This document shows positions 33,942-44,309 of a DNA stretch of 64,000 nt, piece after piece; positions within the stretch are counted from its first letter, which is position 1; every line of letters begins with the position of its first letter. The DNA lies in assembly GCF_032362555.1 (NCBI RefSeq), contig NC_083515.1:1461001-1525000 (forward strand), read 5' to 3'. The position numbers and the translations under genes were made by a program. The notes beneath the pieces are model-generated. The model saw nothing but the letters and a program-made list of their open reading frames with translations, was not told the origin of the DNA and searched no databases. Origin of the DNA: Amyelois transitella. Lineage: Eukaryota > Arthropoda > Insecta > Lepidoptera > Pyralidae.

Positions 33942-36248
33942 ATGAGCTCATATTTAGCTTGGGATATAATGTTGAGAGCGCAGCTTCAGGATATTGCCAG
34001 GGCTAGAGACCGTCGTAGAAAAAGTCGCAATTCGGCATCAAGAGGGAAGGCCTTTGATATGACCGACAGGGAATTTTTAAAAACCTACAGGTTATCAAAG
34101 ACCCTTGCACGTCACCTCATCAACGAATTACGGCCCTTTTTACGCCGGCCTCGCCGCAGTGATGCCATAAGCCCAGAAAATAAGGTAAAAGATTTACCCT
34201 TCCATCTACAGTGTGCCCCTTCTATACCAACTTTTAATTAATTCAATTTTAACTTCTAGGTGCTAATAGCATTAGCATTTTTTGCTTCTGGCTCATACCA
34301 GACCATAACTGGCCAATGTAGGGTCCATGGAGTTTCGCAGCCAACCGTGTCCCGGGCTATTAAGGAGGTGGTAGGGGCTTTAAATATGCCTGATATTTTA
34401 AATAAATATATTGTGTTCCCTTTGACTCAAGCTGGCCGGGAACAACTAAAGACCCAGTAAGTATATTGTATTATTCTTAAATATGTATGTAGCTATATCA
34501 AATAAATGTTAATTTTGGTGATTTGTTGCAGGTTTTATTCAAAATTCAGTATCCCAGGAGTTGTGGGATGCATAGATGGGACCCATGTTTCAATTATTAA
34601 ACCCACTCAAAATGAGGAGAGGTATATGAATAGGAAGGGTTATCACTCCTTAAATGTACAAATTGTAAGCATGGTCTTCTTACTCTTAAATATTTGTACT
34701 CTTTTAAATGGAGTGTTTATTTTAGTCAACAAAAATTAAAATGATATTTTTATTTCAGATTTGTGATGTGAATCTCATTATAATGAGTGTGGATGCCAGC
34801 CACCCTGGCTCAACACACGATAGTGTTATCTGGGGTGAACATCCTTTAAATAATTACTTACAGAGGCAATTGGCCTTGGGTGAAAATTTGTATTTGTTAG
34901 GTTTGTATATTTTGTTACAAGTTTATAAATATAATTTCAAATTTAAATACATATTAATTCATTATTTTATTCATCAGGTGATTCGGGCTATGCTTTAAGA
35001 CCAAGCATGATGACGCCAATTTTAAATGCTCTACCTGACACGCCTGAAGAGCACTACTACAACCTTCACGTCACAGCTAGAAATACTGTAGAGCGCTGTA
35101 TTGGAGTTCTAAAAGCGCGTTTTAGGTGGGTATACTTATATTGCTTGTTAAAGTAATTGATGAAATAAAAATACTATTATTTTTGTAAAGTTGTGTAATA
35201 ACTGTTTTATAATCATTTAGCTATTTTACTTTTTGGCTCTTCTATTATAATCTTTTTTTATCTGAAATCATCTCAAGTCTTATATTCTAAAGAAATTTCA
35301 ATCAAAAACAATAAAATTATATCTAATATGCATCTTTGAAATCACAGTTAAATTACAAATCAGTCTTTTTACCTGAAGAAATATAAATCAATAACAATAA
35401 CAATCTTTACAATAAAACATACATACATACATACATACAATCACGTCTATATCCCTTGCGGGGTAGACAGAGCCTACAGTCTTGTAAAGACTGATAGGCC
35501 ACGTTCAAGCCATTTGGCTTTAAGATAGGATTGAGATTCAAATAGTGACAGGTTGCTAGCCCATCGCCTAAAAGCAGAATCCCAAGTTTATAAGCCTACT
35601 CCTTAGTCGGCTTTTACGACATCCATGGGAAAGAGATGGAGTGGTCCTATTCTTTTTTGTATTGGTGCCGGAAACCACACGGCACTAAATACACAATACA
35701 ATAAAACAATTTTAAAATATTCATTATTAGGTACTTTTTGGTACATCTATATCCATTGAAATCACAGTTTTATTACCAAAATCAGTCTTATTTAAAAATC
35801 AATAATTTCTTATTAATCTATGTTATATTAACATATGAAAAATATTTCAATTTACTAACTATAAGTATTACTTTTTGATACTTCTATTATTTATATTATG
35901 CCATTTTGAAATCACAGTTAAATTACGGATCCTGTATCAATAAATTCTTATCAATTATGTTGCAGATGCCTGTTATCTGCTCGACAACTTCATTACGATC
36001 CCATCTCAGCTGCGCGCATAGTGAATGCATGTTGTGTTTTACACAATATAGCAAACAAGGCACGCTTAAATGTCCATCCACTAAACAATGATGAAATAGC
36101 AGCTGAACTTGCTGCTAATGTTGATTTGCGCAGGCTTGAAGCAAGGATTGACAGCAACAGGCATCAAATCAATCAGGAACTTTCAGAAGGCAGGGCAGTC
36201 CAACAATCGCTCGTGGACCGTCTGTGGGAAGAAAAACACAGACATTGA
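33942..36248 (+). CDS. Harbinger transposase (HARBI1-like)
   Basis: DDE nuclease that cuts and pastes the element. Exons: 33942-34184, 34260-34456, 34532-34664, 34759-34900, 34978-35125, 35966-36248; 1146 bases, 381 residues, near the ~350-400 of the family. Motifs in order: helix-turn-helix region with S-Q-P-T-V-S-R-A-I; G-C-I-D-G-T-H with Asp162; V-D-A-S-H-P-G-S-T-H-D-S with Asp203 and Asp212, one of which should be the second acidic residue; A-R-N-T-V-E-R-C-I-G-V-L-K-A-R-F-R with Glu277; and A-A-R-I-V-N-A-C-C-V-L-H-N, the usual C-terminal signature. All catalytic positions are present and all junctions are in frame. Host domestication (as for vertebrate HARBI1) is possible but less likely because the terminal repeats and the partner gene are still there. 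Confidence 0.9.
35418..35687 (+). repeat. family A element inside a transposase intron
   Basis: Full-length copy with (CATA)n start, in intron 5 of the Harbinger transposase. It leaves the coding exons intact. Confidence 0.9.
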
Positions 36249-36345
36249 TTAAAAACCTAATTGATACTGTACTCGCCTCACAATAATTTTATTAAATCTT
36301 ATTATCACCATAATATTTACCTTTCATTACGCCTTCTAGTCACTA

Positions 36346-38068
36346 CTAATGGTCACTCTCATCCCTCGAAGAAATTCGAGGACTCTGAAAAAAAAGTTAT
36401 GATTAAAAAAACCGGCAACATGTTTGATGATATATTATAATAATTAAAATAAAATCAAAGAATATGTAAAGGCGGTTATACAAAAAAAGATTCTTACTTT
36501 TTGAGTATGATGTCCATGCTGTAGTGTAGAGGAGCCTGCAGGATCAAATGTAGACGACACTGCATCTGCTAGCTTATTTATAGCTAGTGCTATTTGCTGC
36601 AATGCCTCTACCTTTTTTATTTCTATCTCCATTTGTTTAGTTTGGGCTGCAAGCTTTGCTTCCTCAAGCCTAACAAATGCAGCTCGTGACTCATCCAGGG
36701 ACTCTTCTACTTGTTGCGCTAAAACAAACATTAAAATAATATTTGATTGGCAGTTTTAAGAAAAATTTTGCTAAATATATATTATAATTGTTACTTACTC
36801 AACAAGGACCTATGTCTAGCATGAACTCTAGGCCTGTGTCTAGAACGGCGAGGCCTGGGCTCTGATTCTGTAGGCTCAAGTTGGGGTGCTGAGTCTTGTG
36901 GTGTATCATGGTCATCAGTGCCAATCATTTGTATCGAGACAGGAAGATCGGAGATAGAAATTTGCTCAGTCATATCCTGCTCATACCTGTAAAGCAACCC
37001 ATCCTATATTTTTGTGACCTCTTTTGTGCCACAGCTTTGCTAACTTGTCAACAAAATGCATGTGATATGCAACTGAAATTGGCTTTGGTTCAATTGGTAA
37101 TAATGAAGCACTAACATATATAATCTATAATAGTTTAATCACTCACTCAATTTCAATGTCGTTCATATAACTTGACAACTCTTGGGGTTGTTGAGGGTGG
37201 GATGCTTCATCAGCAGTGTTCTACAGTGAAAATCAAAACATGAAAAAATAAACTGTTAAACTAACATAACAAACCAACATTTATTGTTTATTGTATACAT
37301 AAAATGAAATTACCTGAGACAAAAAAGGATTTTGTTGCACACCCTGCAACGGAGTGACAACATCTCGTCCCAATATTGTGGCCACTCTATCCTCAATAGG
37401 GCTCAAAGAAATATCTATTGCTGGTCCTCCTCCAGTCCCACCCACACTTTGGCGTATGGTACGTAATTTCGATTTCACTCTACCTTTGAAATCATTCCAG
37501 TACTGAAACAATTATGTAAAAAATATTTTTTTATTGGCTAGGTAAGAAATCATTATTACAATTTTTTATGTATTGTGTTACTAGCATTATCGTGAACCCA
37601 CAGGAACAATTCTCTTGGCCGGAATGAAGGGTATCCTATATCATTCTTCATACCCCAGACTATGTCTATGCAAAATTTCATCCAAGATAGGTTCAGTGGT
37701 TTAAGCGTGAAGGCTGGACAAACAAAAACACTTTCGCATTTCTTATATTAGAGAGGATTAATTTTAAATGAAATAAAAATATAACTACACACCCACCCTT
37801 AAATGGGTAGTTTTTGGTGAAGTTATTTCTAAGTACTTAAGGTACTTACACGGCTCCATTCCTTGGGTTTTCTATATGTGCCCTCAGCATTACAAATCGT
37901 GGCACACTCATTCCACAGGCGAGAAGCAAGTGCCCGTGCCTCTTTACTATGTACACGACCAAGTGCCAAATCTTTATGGCGATCCATGAACTCCACCAAC
38001 AGCTCCAACTGCCTCACAGAAGTTATTCTTCTGCTACGGCCAGCTTGTGCAGACGAGTTTTGTGACAT
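36346..38068 (-). CDS. Harbinger Myb/SANT-like partner protein
   Basis: Second protein of PIF/Harbinger elements; in characterised members it binds DNA and helps bring the transposase to the ends in the nucleus. Exons in transcript order: 38068-37850, 37502-37314, 37220-37147, 36986-36799, 36718-36498, 36384-36346; 930 bases, 309 residues. The N-terminal ~130 residues match the Myb/SANT-like (NAIF1 type) pattern: R-Q-L-E-L-L-V-E-F, L-A-x-G-R, W-N-E-C, K-P-K-E-W-S-R-Y-W-N-D-F-K, V-K-S-K-L. The middle is acidic, then Arg-rich (R-P-R-R-S-R-H-R-P-R, a likely nuclear signal). A helical, coiled-coil-prone stretch rich in E, K, A and Q follows (exon 5). The last exon codes 12 residues and is the least certain. 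All junctions are in frame. Confidence 0.82.
37580..37759. repeat. interspersed repeat in the first intron of the partner gene
   Basis: 'ATGCAAAATTTCATCCAAGA', 'GGTTCAGTGGTTTAAGCGTGA' and 'CAAACAAAAACACTTTCGCATTT' are typical of repeats seen across lepidopteran genomes. The related block at 56465-56580 has 'CGACCGATTTTGATGAATTTTGG'. Confidence 0.5.
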
Positions 38069-38615
38069 TTTATCTACGAACGAAATTTAATATGAAGTTT
38101 ACGAGAAAATTTTACAAAATAAAATTCATAGTTCTATTATTTGCCGGTTTATGTGGTGGTGGCCTATAGCACAAACCTCTTTGAGATCCGTCTCAGCAGT
38201 AGAACGTATTTATTTCGTGTTGTGTCTAACTATAACTTATAATAATAATAAATAACTTACTTTGTTAAAAATTTTCGTTTGCCGCTTCGTGAATTCAAAA
38301 CAAACCACTTGTTTGTCAATGTCAATTTCGAACTAAGCGTTACCTTTTTAAACACTGAGCAAAATACTCATACAGCCAAAAATCTTGGAAATTTATAACA
38401 AAAGCAGCAATGTACGCGCAACTGTTTCTTTTTTGAGTTGCAACACCGTAAGCCTTCCTTAAGCGGCTTTATGACCAATCGTTTCTGTTTTATATGCGCT
38501 TCAGCTATCAACGTAAAGTTACTGGAATACCGTTTGACATTACAAACGCAACTGTAACCAAAACGAAACGCAGCAAACCTGTTTCGGTTAACAAATAGCA
38601 GAATTGGCCTGCAGT

Positions 38616-38686
38616 TCTTCTGTTGTACATTAAATTGCCATAGGTAGAACAAAAATTGCAACAGGGGGCGTTGCGGCAGAGTACAA
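38616..38686 (-). repeat. outer inverted repeat, right copy
   Basis: Reverse complement of 33104-33177, immediately touching the right end of the Harbinger inverted repeat. On the left, the matching copy is ~295 bases away from the element. Confidence 0.85.
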
Positions 38687-38689
38687 CAA

Positions 38690-39952
38690 AAAACTTATAA
38701 CGTTATACTTTTGACAATACTTAATAGATTTCTTGAATTTGCGACTAGTGAGTTTATAGCCTGGTATACCTATTAATGTAGGTATTTTAATTTAATATCT
38801 ATCGCACTAAATGTAATTTCAAGGTACCTAAATATAAGTTATTGAATGATTCTAAATAAAGATATACAATGTTACACATAAAATTGTTTTGTTTAATTTT
38901 AGTTTGTTTCTACCTATAGTGTATACATAACATTACCATGAATGTAGTAAGGGGTGACTATGGAAATAGGCACATTCATCCAGTGCAAACTTCTGAACTG
39001 GTTTTGCGAATGAATACAGGATTCTTCTTTTAGGTGATGGGCTAACAACCTTCACTATCTGAATAACACTCCTTCAAAAAGTCATAGTCTGTTTACTCTT
39101 GTCCGTTGTCACACATTCAGCTATCGGCTTCATTCTAAATAGTACACACAATATTATTTTATACAACCATAGTACAAAACTACATACATACATAAATCAC
39201 ACCTCTTTCCCAGAGAGGTAGGCAGAGACCACATCTTTCCACTTGCGAGGATCCCTGCATACTTCATCCACATTTAACTCCCTTCATGCAAGCTCATCGG
39301 TTTCAGTAAAATAATTTTATAAAAGATATTAGCAAGGTGTCCCATATTTTTCCACCGGCACATTCGGGCAACTGGATGTGTAACTATGAAAGGTTCTGCT
39401 GCAAAGTTGGGATCAGATTGGAGTTGCTTAAACTCAATCTGATTCAGTTCCATGGTCATAAGGTGCACCCCACGGTAATCTACAGAGAAGTATATAACTG
39501 CGATTAACACAAGAAAAATATTTGCAAGATAACCAGAGACTATGGACAAAACAGTATTATGCTTACCCGAGAAACACTCTTTGGAGTAAAATCTTACAAG
39601 GTAGGTTCATTATCTTCTGTGCAGTAATAATCAGGTATGTTATATACAAGGTCATAGGTGCTTCTTTCCAGAGTGGCGAAGACTGAATAAGCACAGTATG
39701 ACATAGTACAAGAAGCTTTGTGCAATATTGCCTTGAATTGTGACTCTGTATGAGTAAATATGATAATACTGGATAAGATTTCATACACAGCGGTTTATGG
39801 TGCCTGTCATAACTACAAGTTGAAGTATTGATGAAAAATTAAAGGGTTTACATTGCACTTGTCACTTAACCTCAATCGGTCAACGGGTGTAAAAAACAAA
39901 AACAACAGAATATTTTTTTGGGTTTTTATTTACTTACAGCCTACAACCGTCA
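38690..39952. other. intergenic between Harbinger and RpS24
   Basis: AT-rich. It contains a LINE-tail fragment (39180-39305, minus) and a 'GCAACTGGATGTGTAACTAT' repeat fragment (39350-39500) also seen at 32460-32490. No gene recognised. Confidence 0.5.
39925..39930 (-). terminator. polyadenylation signal of RpS24
   Basis: AATAAA on the minus strand, 23 bases after the stop codon, consistent with the very short 3' UTRs of ribosomal protein genes. Confidence 0.7.
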
Positions 39953-40459
39953 TTACTTCTTGGCGGCCGCTCCGACCTTGGATTTCTTGGTACCACGCAC
40001 CTTCTTCATCCTGTTCTTACGTTCCTTGCGCTGTTTACGTGTGGGCCTCTTCTTTTCGTACAATCCGTGGCGGGCTAACCTGTGTTTCGGCTCGAATTTC
40101 TTAGCCAAGTCTAAGGTGTCGTAGATCAGCGCGAATCCCGTTGATTTACCACCACCAAAGTTGGTCTTGAATCCGAACACAAAAACTACATCAGGGGTCA
40201 CTTTGTACATCTTGGCCAGCTTTTCCCTGATCTCGGTCTTGCTGACTGTGGGTTTACCAGGATGGAGAACATCGCAAACCATCTGCTTGCGCGCCAACAA
40301 TCTAAAAAATTAACAAACGTTGTCAGACATAACCTGTCAGAAGCGAGGTTTGGCGTTCACGCCGATTCCAACATTTACAAGAACAGATTTCAATGATTTA
40401 CACATTTACCTGTTGGTCATAAATTTGCGCGTGCGAATCGTTGCAGTTCCTTCACTCAT
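39953..40459 (-). CDS. RpS24: 40S ribosomal protein S24 (eS24)
   Basis: Component of the cytoplasmic small ribosomal subunit. Two coding exons, 40459-40410 and 40301-39953; 399 bases, 132 residues, against about 131-133 in other animals. The sequence follows eS24 closely: [17 protein letters not shown] in exon 1; then [38 protein letters not shown], and the basic tail [11 protein letters not shown]. The intron splits an Arg codon (AG|A). The gene is compact, with no repeat inside it. Confidence 0.97.
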
Positions 40460-40559
40460 TTTTACTTATTTTAGAGTTTTCGGCGTAAATCACGCACGTG
40501 TCTCCAACAAACTCTCACAAAAAGAAATTATTAATGTTGCCAACTGGACATAACTACTT

Positions 40560-43500
40560 TCCTACTATATTCTACTATCGTGGTAGAATGTAATGAGTAA
40601 TGAAAGCCCAAGCCACGTCTCTAAAACAGATTTTCATTTTGTACAAAAAAGTTTTATTTTTCTTACAAATTCAATATAAATTAATTAAAAACAAAACCTT
40701 CAATTCAATTTATTTTCACATACAATTCGTGGGAACGTCGTGTCAGAATGACATTTTGTATGCTGGCAGCCCCGAAAAGAAACGCTAATAAAAATAAAAA
40801 CCGGTACGTTCACTCACTCAAAACTTTTGGATCGTAATCTTTATGTTACGTTCACCGTACCAAATTTTTGTTGGTCTGTTATAAATAAGTGAGGATTTTA
40901 TGTCATTGGTCTGTAAGAAATATTATGAAGGTCGATTTTTTGTGCTAGTTACGATTTCTTGTAAGATTTGGTTAAGATCATAAGTCAAGAACCGAGATTA
41001 TAAAAACTAAGATTTGTAACATAAGTTTTCAGCTAAAAGATATTTATTAACGAGCAAAATGCACATATCTATTATAAACTAAGATTTAAAATAATTTACT
41101 TATTTTAAAAATGCTTTTTGCATCGAGTTTTAATTATGTACCTGAGTATAAAGACGTATTATTATTAGCTAGTGCCTAGAACCAATTTTTATTTACCTAG
41201 TTCACTCATTCTTATAAGTAGCATTGTTTTCGAACTCATAAGGATCCGAACTCGGGACCTACCATGTCACAGACAAGCCCTCGGAGTAAAGAATCTGATG
41301 ATGAAGATGAAAAAGTAAAAAGATATATCTGCTCTGCCTACCTCTCCGGAAAAGAGGCGCGTAATGTATGAATTGTAACCGTTACCTTTGGCCTTACCCA
41401 CCTCATGGTTTCCTTTGAGCAAAGTCACAAGCGAAAGTAAATAAACGGTGTGACCTTTATAGAAAAATCGACTAGCGACAGCGACAAACATAAAGTTGTG
41501 TATACACAGATCAATCGTCTTTGAACAGACAATTTGGCAAATCGCTCCCTAGGGACGAGTCGGGTTTTTCACGAGTGCTATTTCGGTCGGGGCGTTTAAG
41601 CAAAGACTAAGTTATTTTTTTAATGTCTCATAGAGAGGATATCTAGGCTTTTATTATTAAAGTCTATGTATGGTAGTATGGCAATAAATAAAGGAAGATA
41701 TCACATTAAATAGGTCATTATTTATAATTAAATCTATACTCTAAGTTATAAGTTAAAAGGTTTCTTTTAGGCGATCCTACGAACCGGCCAATAATTGAAT
41801 ATTAATTCCTTCATAATGTCATCCAACTTTTCAGTCTTTTAAGGCTGTAGCTCCGTCTGTCCCGCAAGGGATAATGTGAAAAGGTGAACTGATAAAGTTG
41901 TTGTATATAGGTATAACTTCAAAAGAAATCAGCAAACTTATATTGAAGTATGCACATGTAATTGCTTATTCTTTTGATCAGGCGTTTAGAAACAGTCGAT
42001 CTTTTTATAAATTTCGACGGTAAAGTGTTTTTTATTTAATTTTGGAACATTCACCTTTCTACAAAATTACATACATATTTAGGATCCGTTTTCATTCTTT
42101 GCTTTTTTAATGATCTCTAGTTATGTAACAGTAACAGCCTTATTATAAGGGTCTATAAGGTAATATTGCATGCATAGCGTTACTATTTCACCACAGTAGG
42201 TATTTCACATAAATAAACAGCAAACGCGAATATTTTTCTTCTATTCGTGTTTACTACTTCCCTGTGACGTCAGATTACACCATTAAAAGATTTCCTTAAC
42301 ACAACCACTTTATAAGACCTGCAGGAAACCCTCATATTTCCTCTGTCTGTTATTGGGGCTTAAATATTTGAGAGGGGCGGGGGAGGTCTACATGGCTGGT
42401 GGGTAGAAAAACCACCCTCCACCCCCTATTGATCGTTTGTTGGCGCCGGCTGTATAACGTGAATGTAAAGTGAAACGGTCGGTTGTCTTGTGCTTATAAA
42501 AAAAAAGACAATACGTAGAGATCAAAAAAGGTAAGAATTTAAATTTTGTACCTATTTATTTTCACGTTACAACCTTAGTTGTAGTCAATTCTTTAAGAGA
42601 TGGACTAGCAACCTGTCACTATTTGAATCTCTATACAACTTTCAGTGGTTGTGAGACTGTTGGCTCTGCCTACCCCGTAAGGGATAAAGACGTGATTGTA
42701 TGTGGTTAGAAAAGCGTGGTTCTTTTTAGTTGGGTATTTCGTTTATTTTTCTATGATTGGAGGCCATAACCTTGTAGATAAGTATTAATTTCTTCACCTT
42801 TACTATGTAGGTACCCATCAATTTCAGTACTTATGATTGTAGGTAAATCTTTACTGATGCCTATTTGCAGACTCAGAATTAAAAGTAGATTAAGAGATAC
42901 CAACTTCTGACATTGTATCTATGCCCGATCTCGATAGTGAAGTAAAAACAGAGTACGAATGTCCATTATAATGGACTTTCATGAAAAAGGCTTATAGACC
43001 TAAATTTCTTTCGGGTCCTTTCGGGTTCTTTCGGGACCAGTGACCTGTAACTCTCCGAATTTCAATTCCGCCATTCGTGGTTTTCTGGTCAGCTCTTCTC
43101 TTATCTAATAAGTTTAGAACTTTTCACATTTACAAGAATAGAGCCAAATGTTTGTCCAATGTGCTATATAAATGAATCCACCCAAGAAATATCTACAAAT
43201 ACTTTAATAGTATAAAGATAATACTTAGTTAAAATTAGTTACACGTAATTAATTTAAAATTCTGAATCTCAATTCCATCATGTGGCCATTCAGCTGAACG
43301 TGGCCATTCGGTCTTCTCGTGACTCTTGGCTTTGTCTGCCCCGCAAGGGATATAGACGTAACTATAAGTGTATGATTAATATGAAAGATTACACCATATA
43401 TTTTACATTAGGTAGTATATTTCGCAACAAGGTGTCGAAGCGGTATAGGTACGCTAACTATGAGATGTTTCAAGAGGCAAATACCTACATATTTCTAATT

Positions 43501-44309
43501 TAGGTAGTAGGTACCTTACGAAACAACCCTGAATACATAATACCCATTTTTGGCAGTTGGGTAAAAGTTTTGCTTATAATGATTCATGGGTAGGGTGGTG
43601 AATCCGACAAAGTTCAAAGTTGAACAATAACTTCTACTTTTTGCTGTGTCACTGACAATATTACGGCCAGAACATCATTTGGGGTGGATACAAAAATGAA
43701 GTGTAGTTCTACGAATATCCTGAGTTTTGATATTTAAGAGAATCCTACAAAATTTGGCTACATTCAAAATTAAAATATTGAGGGATCCCACAAGGCTTCA
43801 CGACGTTATGTAATAAGAGTATATCAATTTCTTTTTAATAATTAAAAAGTAACCACTAGGTAGGAGGTCTAAAGGGGGCCGTTTCATCGTTATTATACTA
43901 TGAATATATCGTCATGTTATCTTTTTTAAAAATTCGGACCTACAATTACAGCAAGCCAAGTTTACGAAACCCGAACTCTAAATAAATGTTATTATCATTG
44001 CTTACAGTCATTCGCCATTAGTCACTTCGACTGACACGAAGAATCACCAAAATTATAACTCGGTGAACTGCGGCGCTGTACCGCGCCGCTCCCATAACAA
44101 CGCGTGTATGGGAGGCCTTACAAAGAGAAGTATACAGAGAAAATTCTTAATGGTTGCAAGTCAAAACAAGCCCAACACACTCAAACTGAACTGCGTCGCT
44201 AGAGAAACTAGCAGATACTCCGCCAGAGACCCAAGATTAAGACGCTAATAAAAAACAAAAGAGTTAAACACTGCCAGTATTCTCAAAGGTATTATTTGTA
44301 GTACAAACT
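40560..44309. other. region between RpS24 and the transporter gene
   Basis: Mostly AT-rich intergenic sequence. It includes family A fragments on the minus strand (about 41755-41880, 42597-42705, 43258-43370), a LINE-tail remnant (41320-41370), and a possible non-coding first exon of the transporter (ending at 42530). The sequence just upstream of the transporter ATG carries an acceptor-like TTATTTGTAG (AG at 44300-44301). Confidence 0.45.
42440..42530 (+). promoter_or_regulatory. possible promoter and non-coding first exon of the transporter
   Basis: 'GGCGCCGGCTGTATAACGTG' holds a TATA-like box. About 80 bases on is a strong donor (AAAAAAG|GTAAGAATT, exon end 42530). Spliced to the acceptor at 44301 it would place the ATG 8 bases into the next exon. 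Evidence is only pattern-based. Confidence 0.3.

Larger units (their letters stand above)
33472..38615. mobile_element. PIF/Harbinger DNA transposon, apparently complete
   Basis: About 5.1 kb. Terminal inverted repeats ACTGCAGGCC followed by AATTCTGCTATTT: left 33472-33494, right 38593-38615, with weaker similarity continuing ~20 bases inward (CCGAAAC). It carries the two genes expected for this superfamily, a DDE transposase (+) and a Myb/SANT-like protein (-), converging at about 36.3 kb. Both read through all inferred exons without a stop or frameshift. I see no clear 3-bp TWA target duplication; the bases TGCA flank both GGCC ends but are part of a palindrome, so they cannot be told from the repeat itself. 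A family A element inserted later into a transposase intron. Confidence 0.85.

Noticed and set aside
33474-38613. TGCA as a 4-bp target site duplication of the Harbinger element
   Set aside because: CTGCAGG…CCTGCAG is palindromic, so TGCA cannot be separated from the inverted repeat, and the superfamily usually makes 3-bp duplications.
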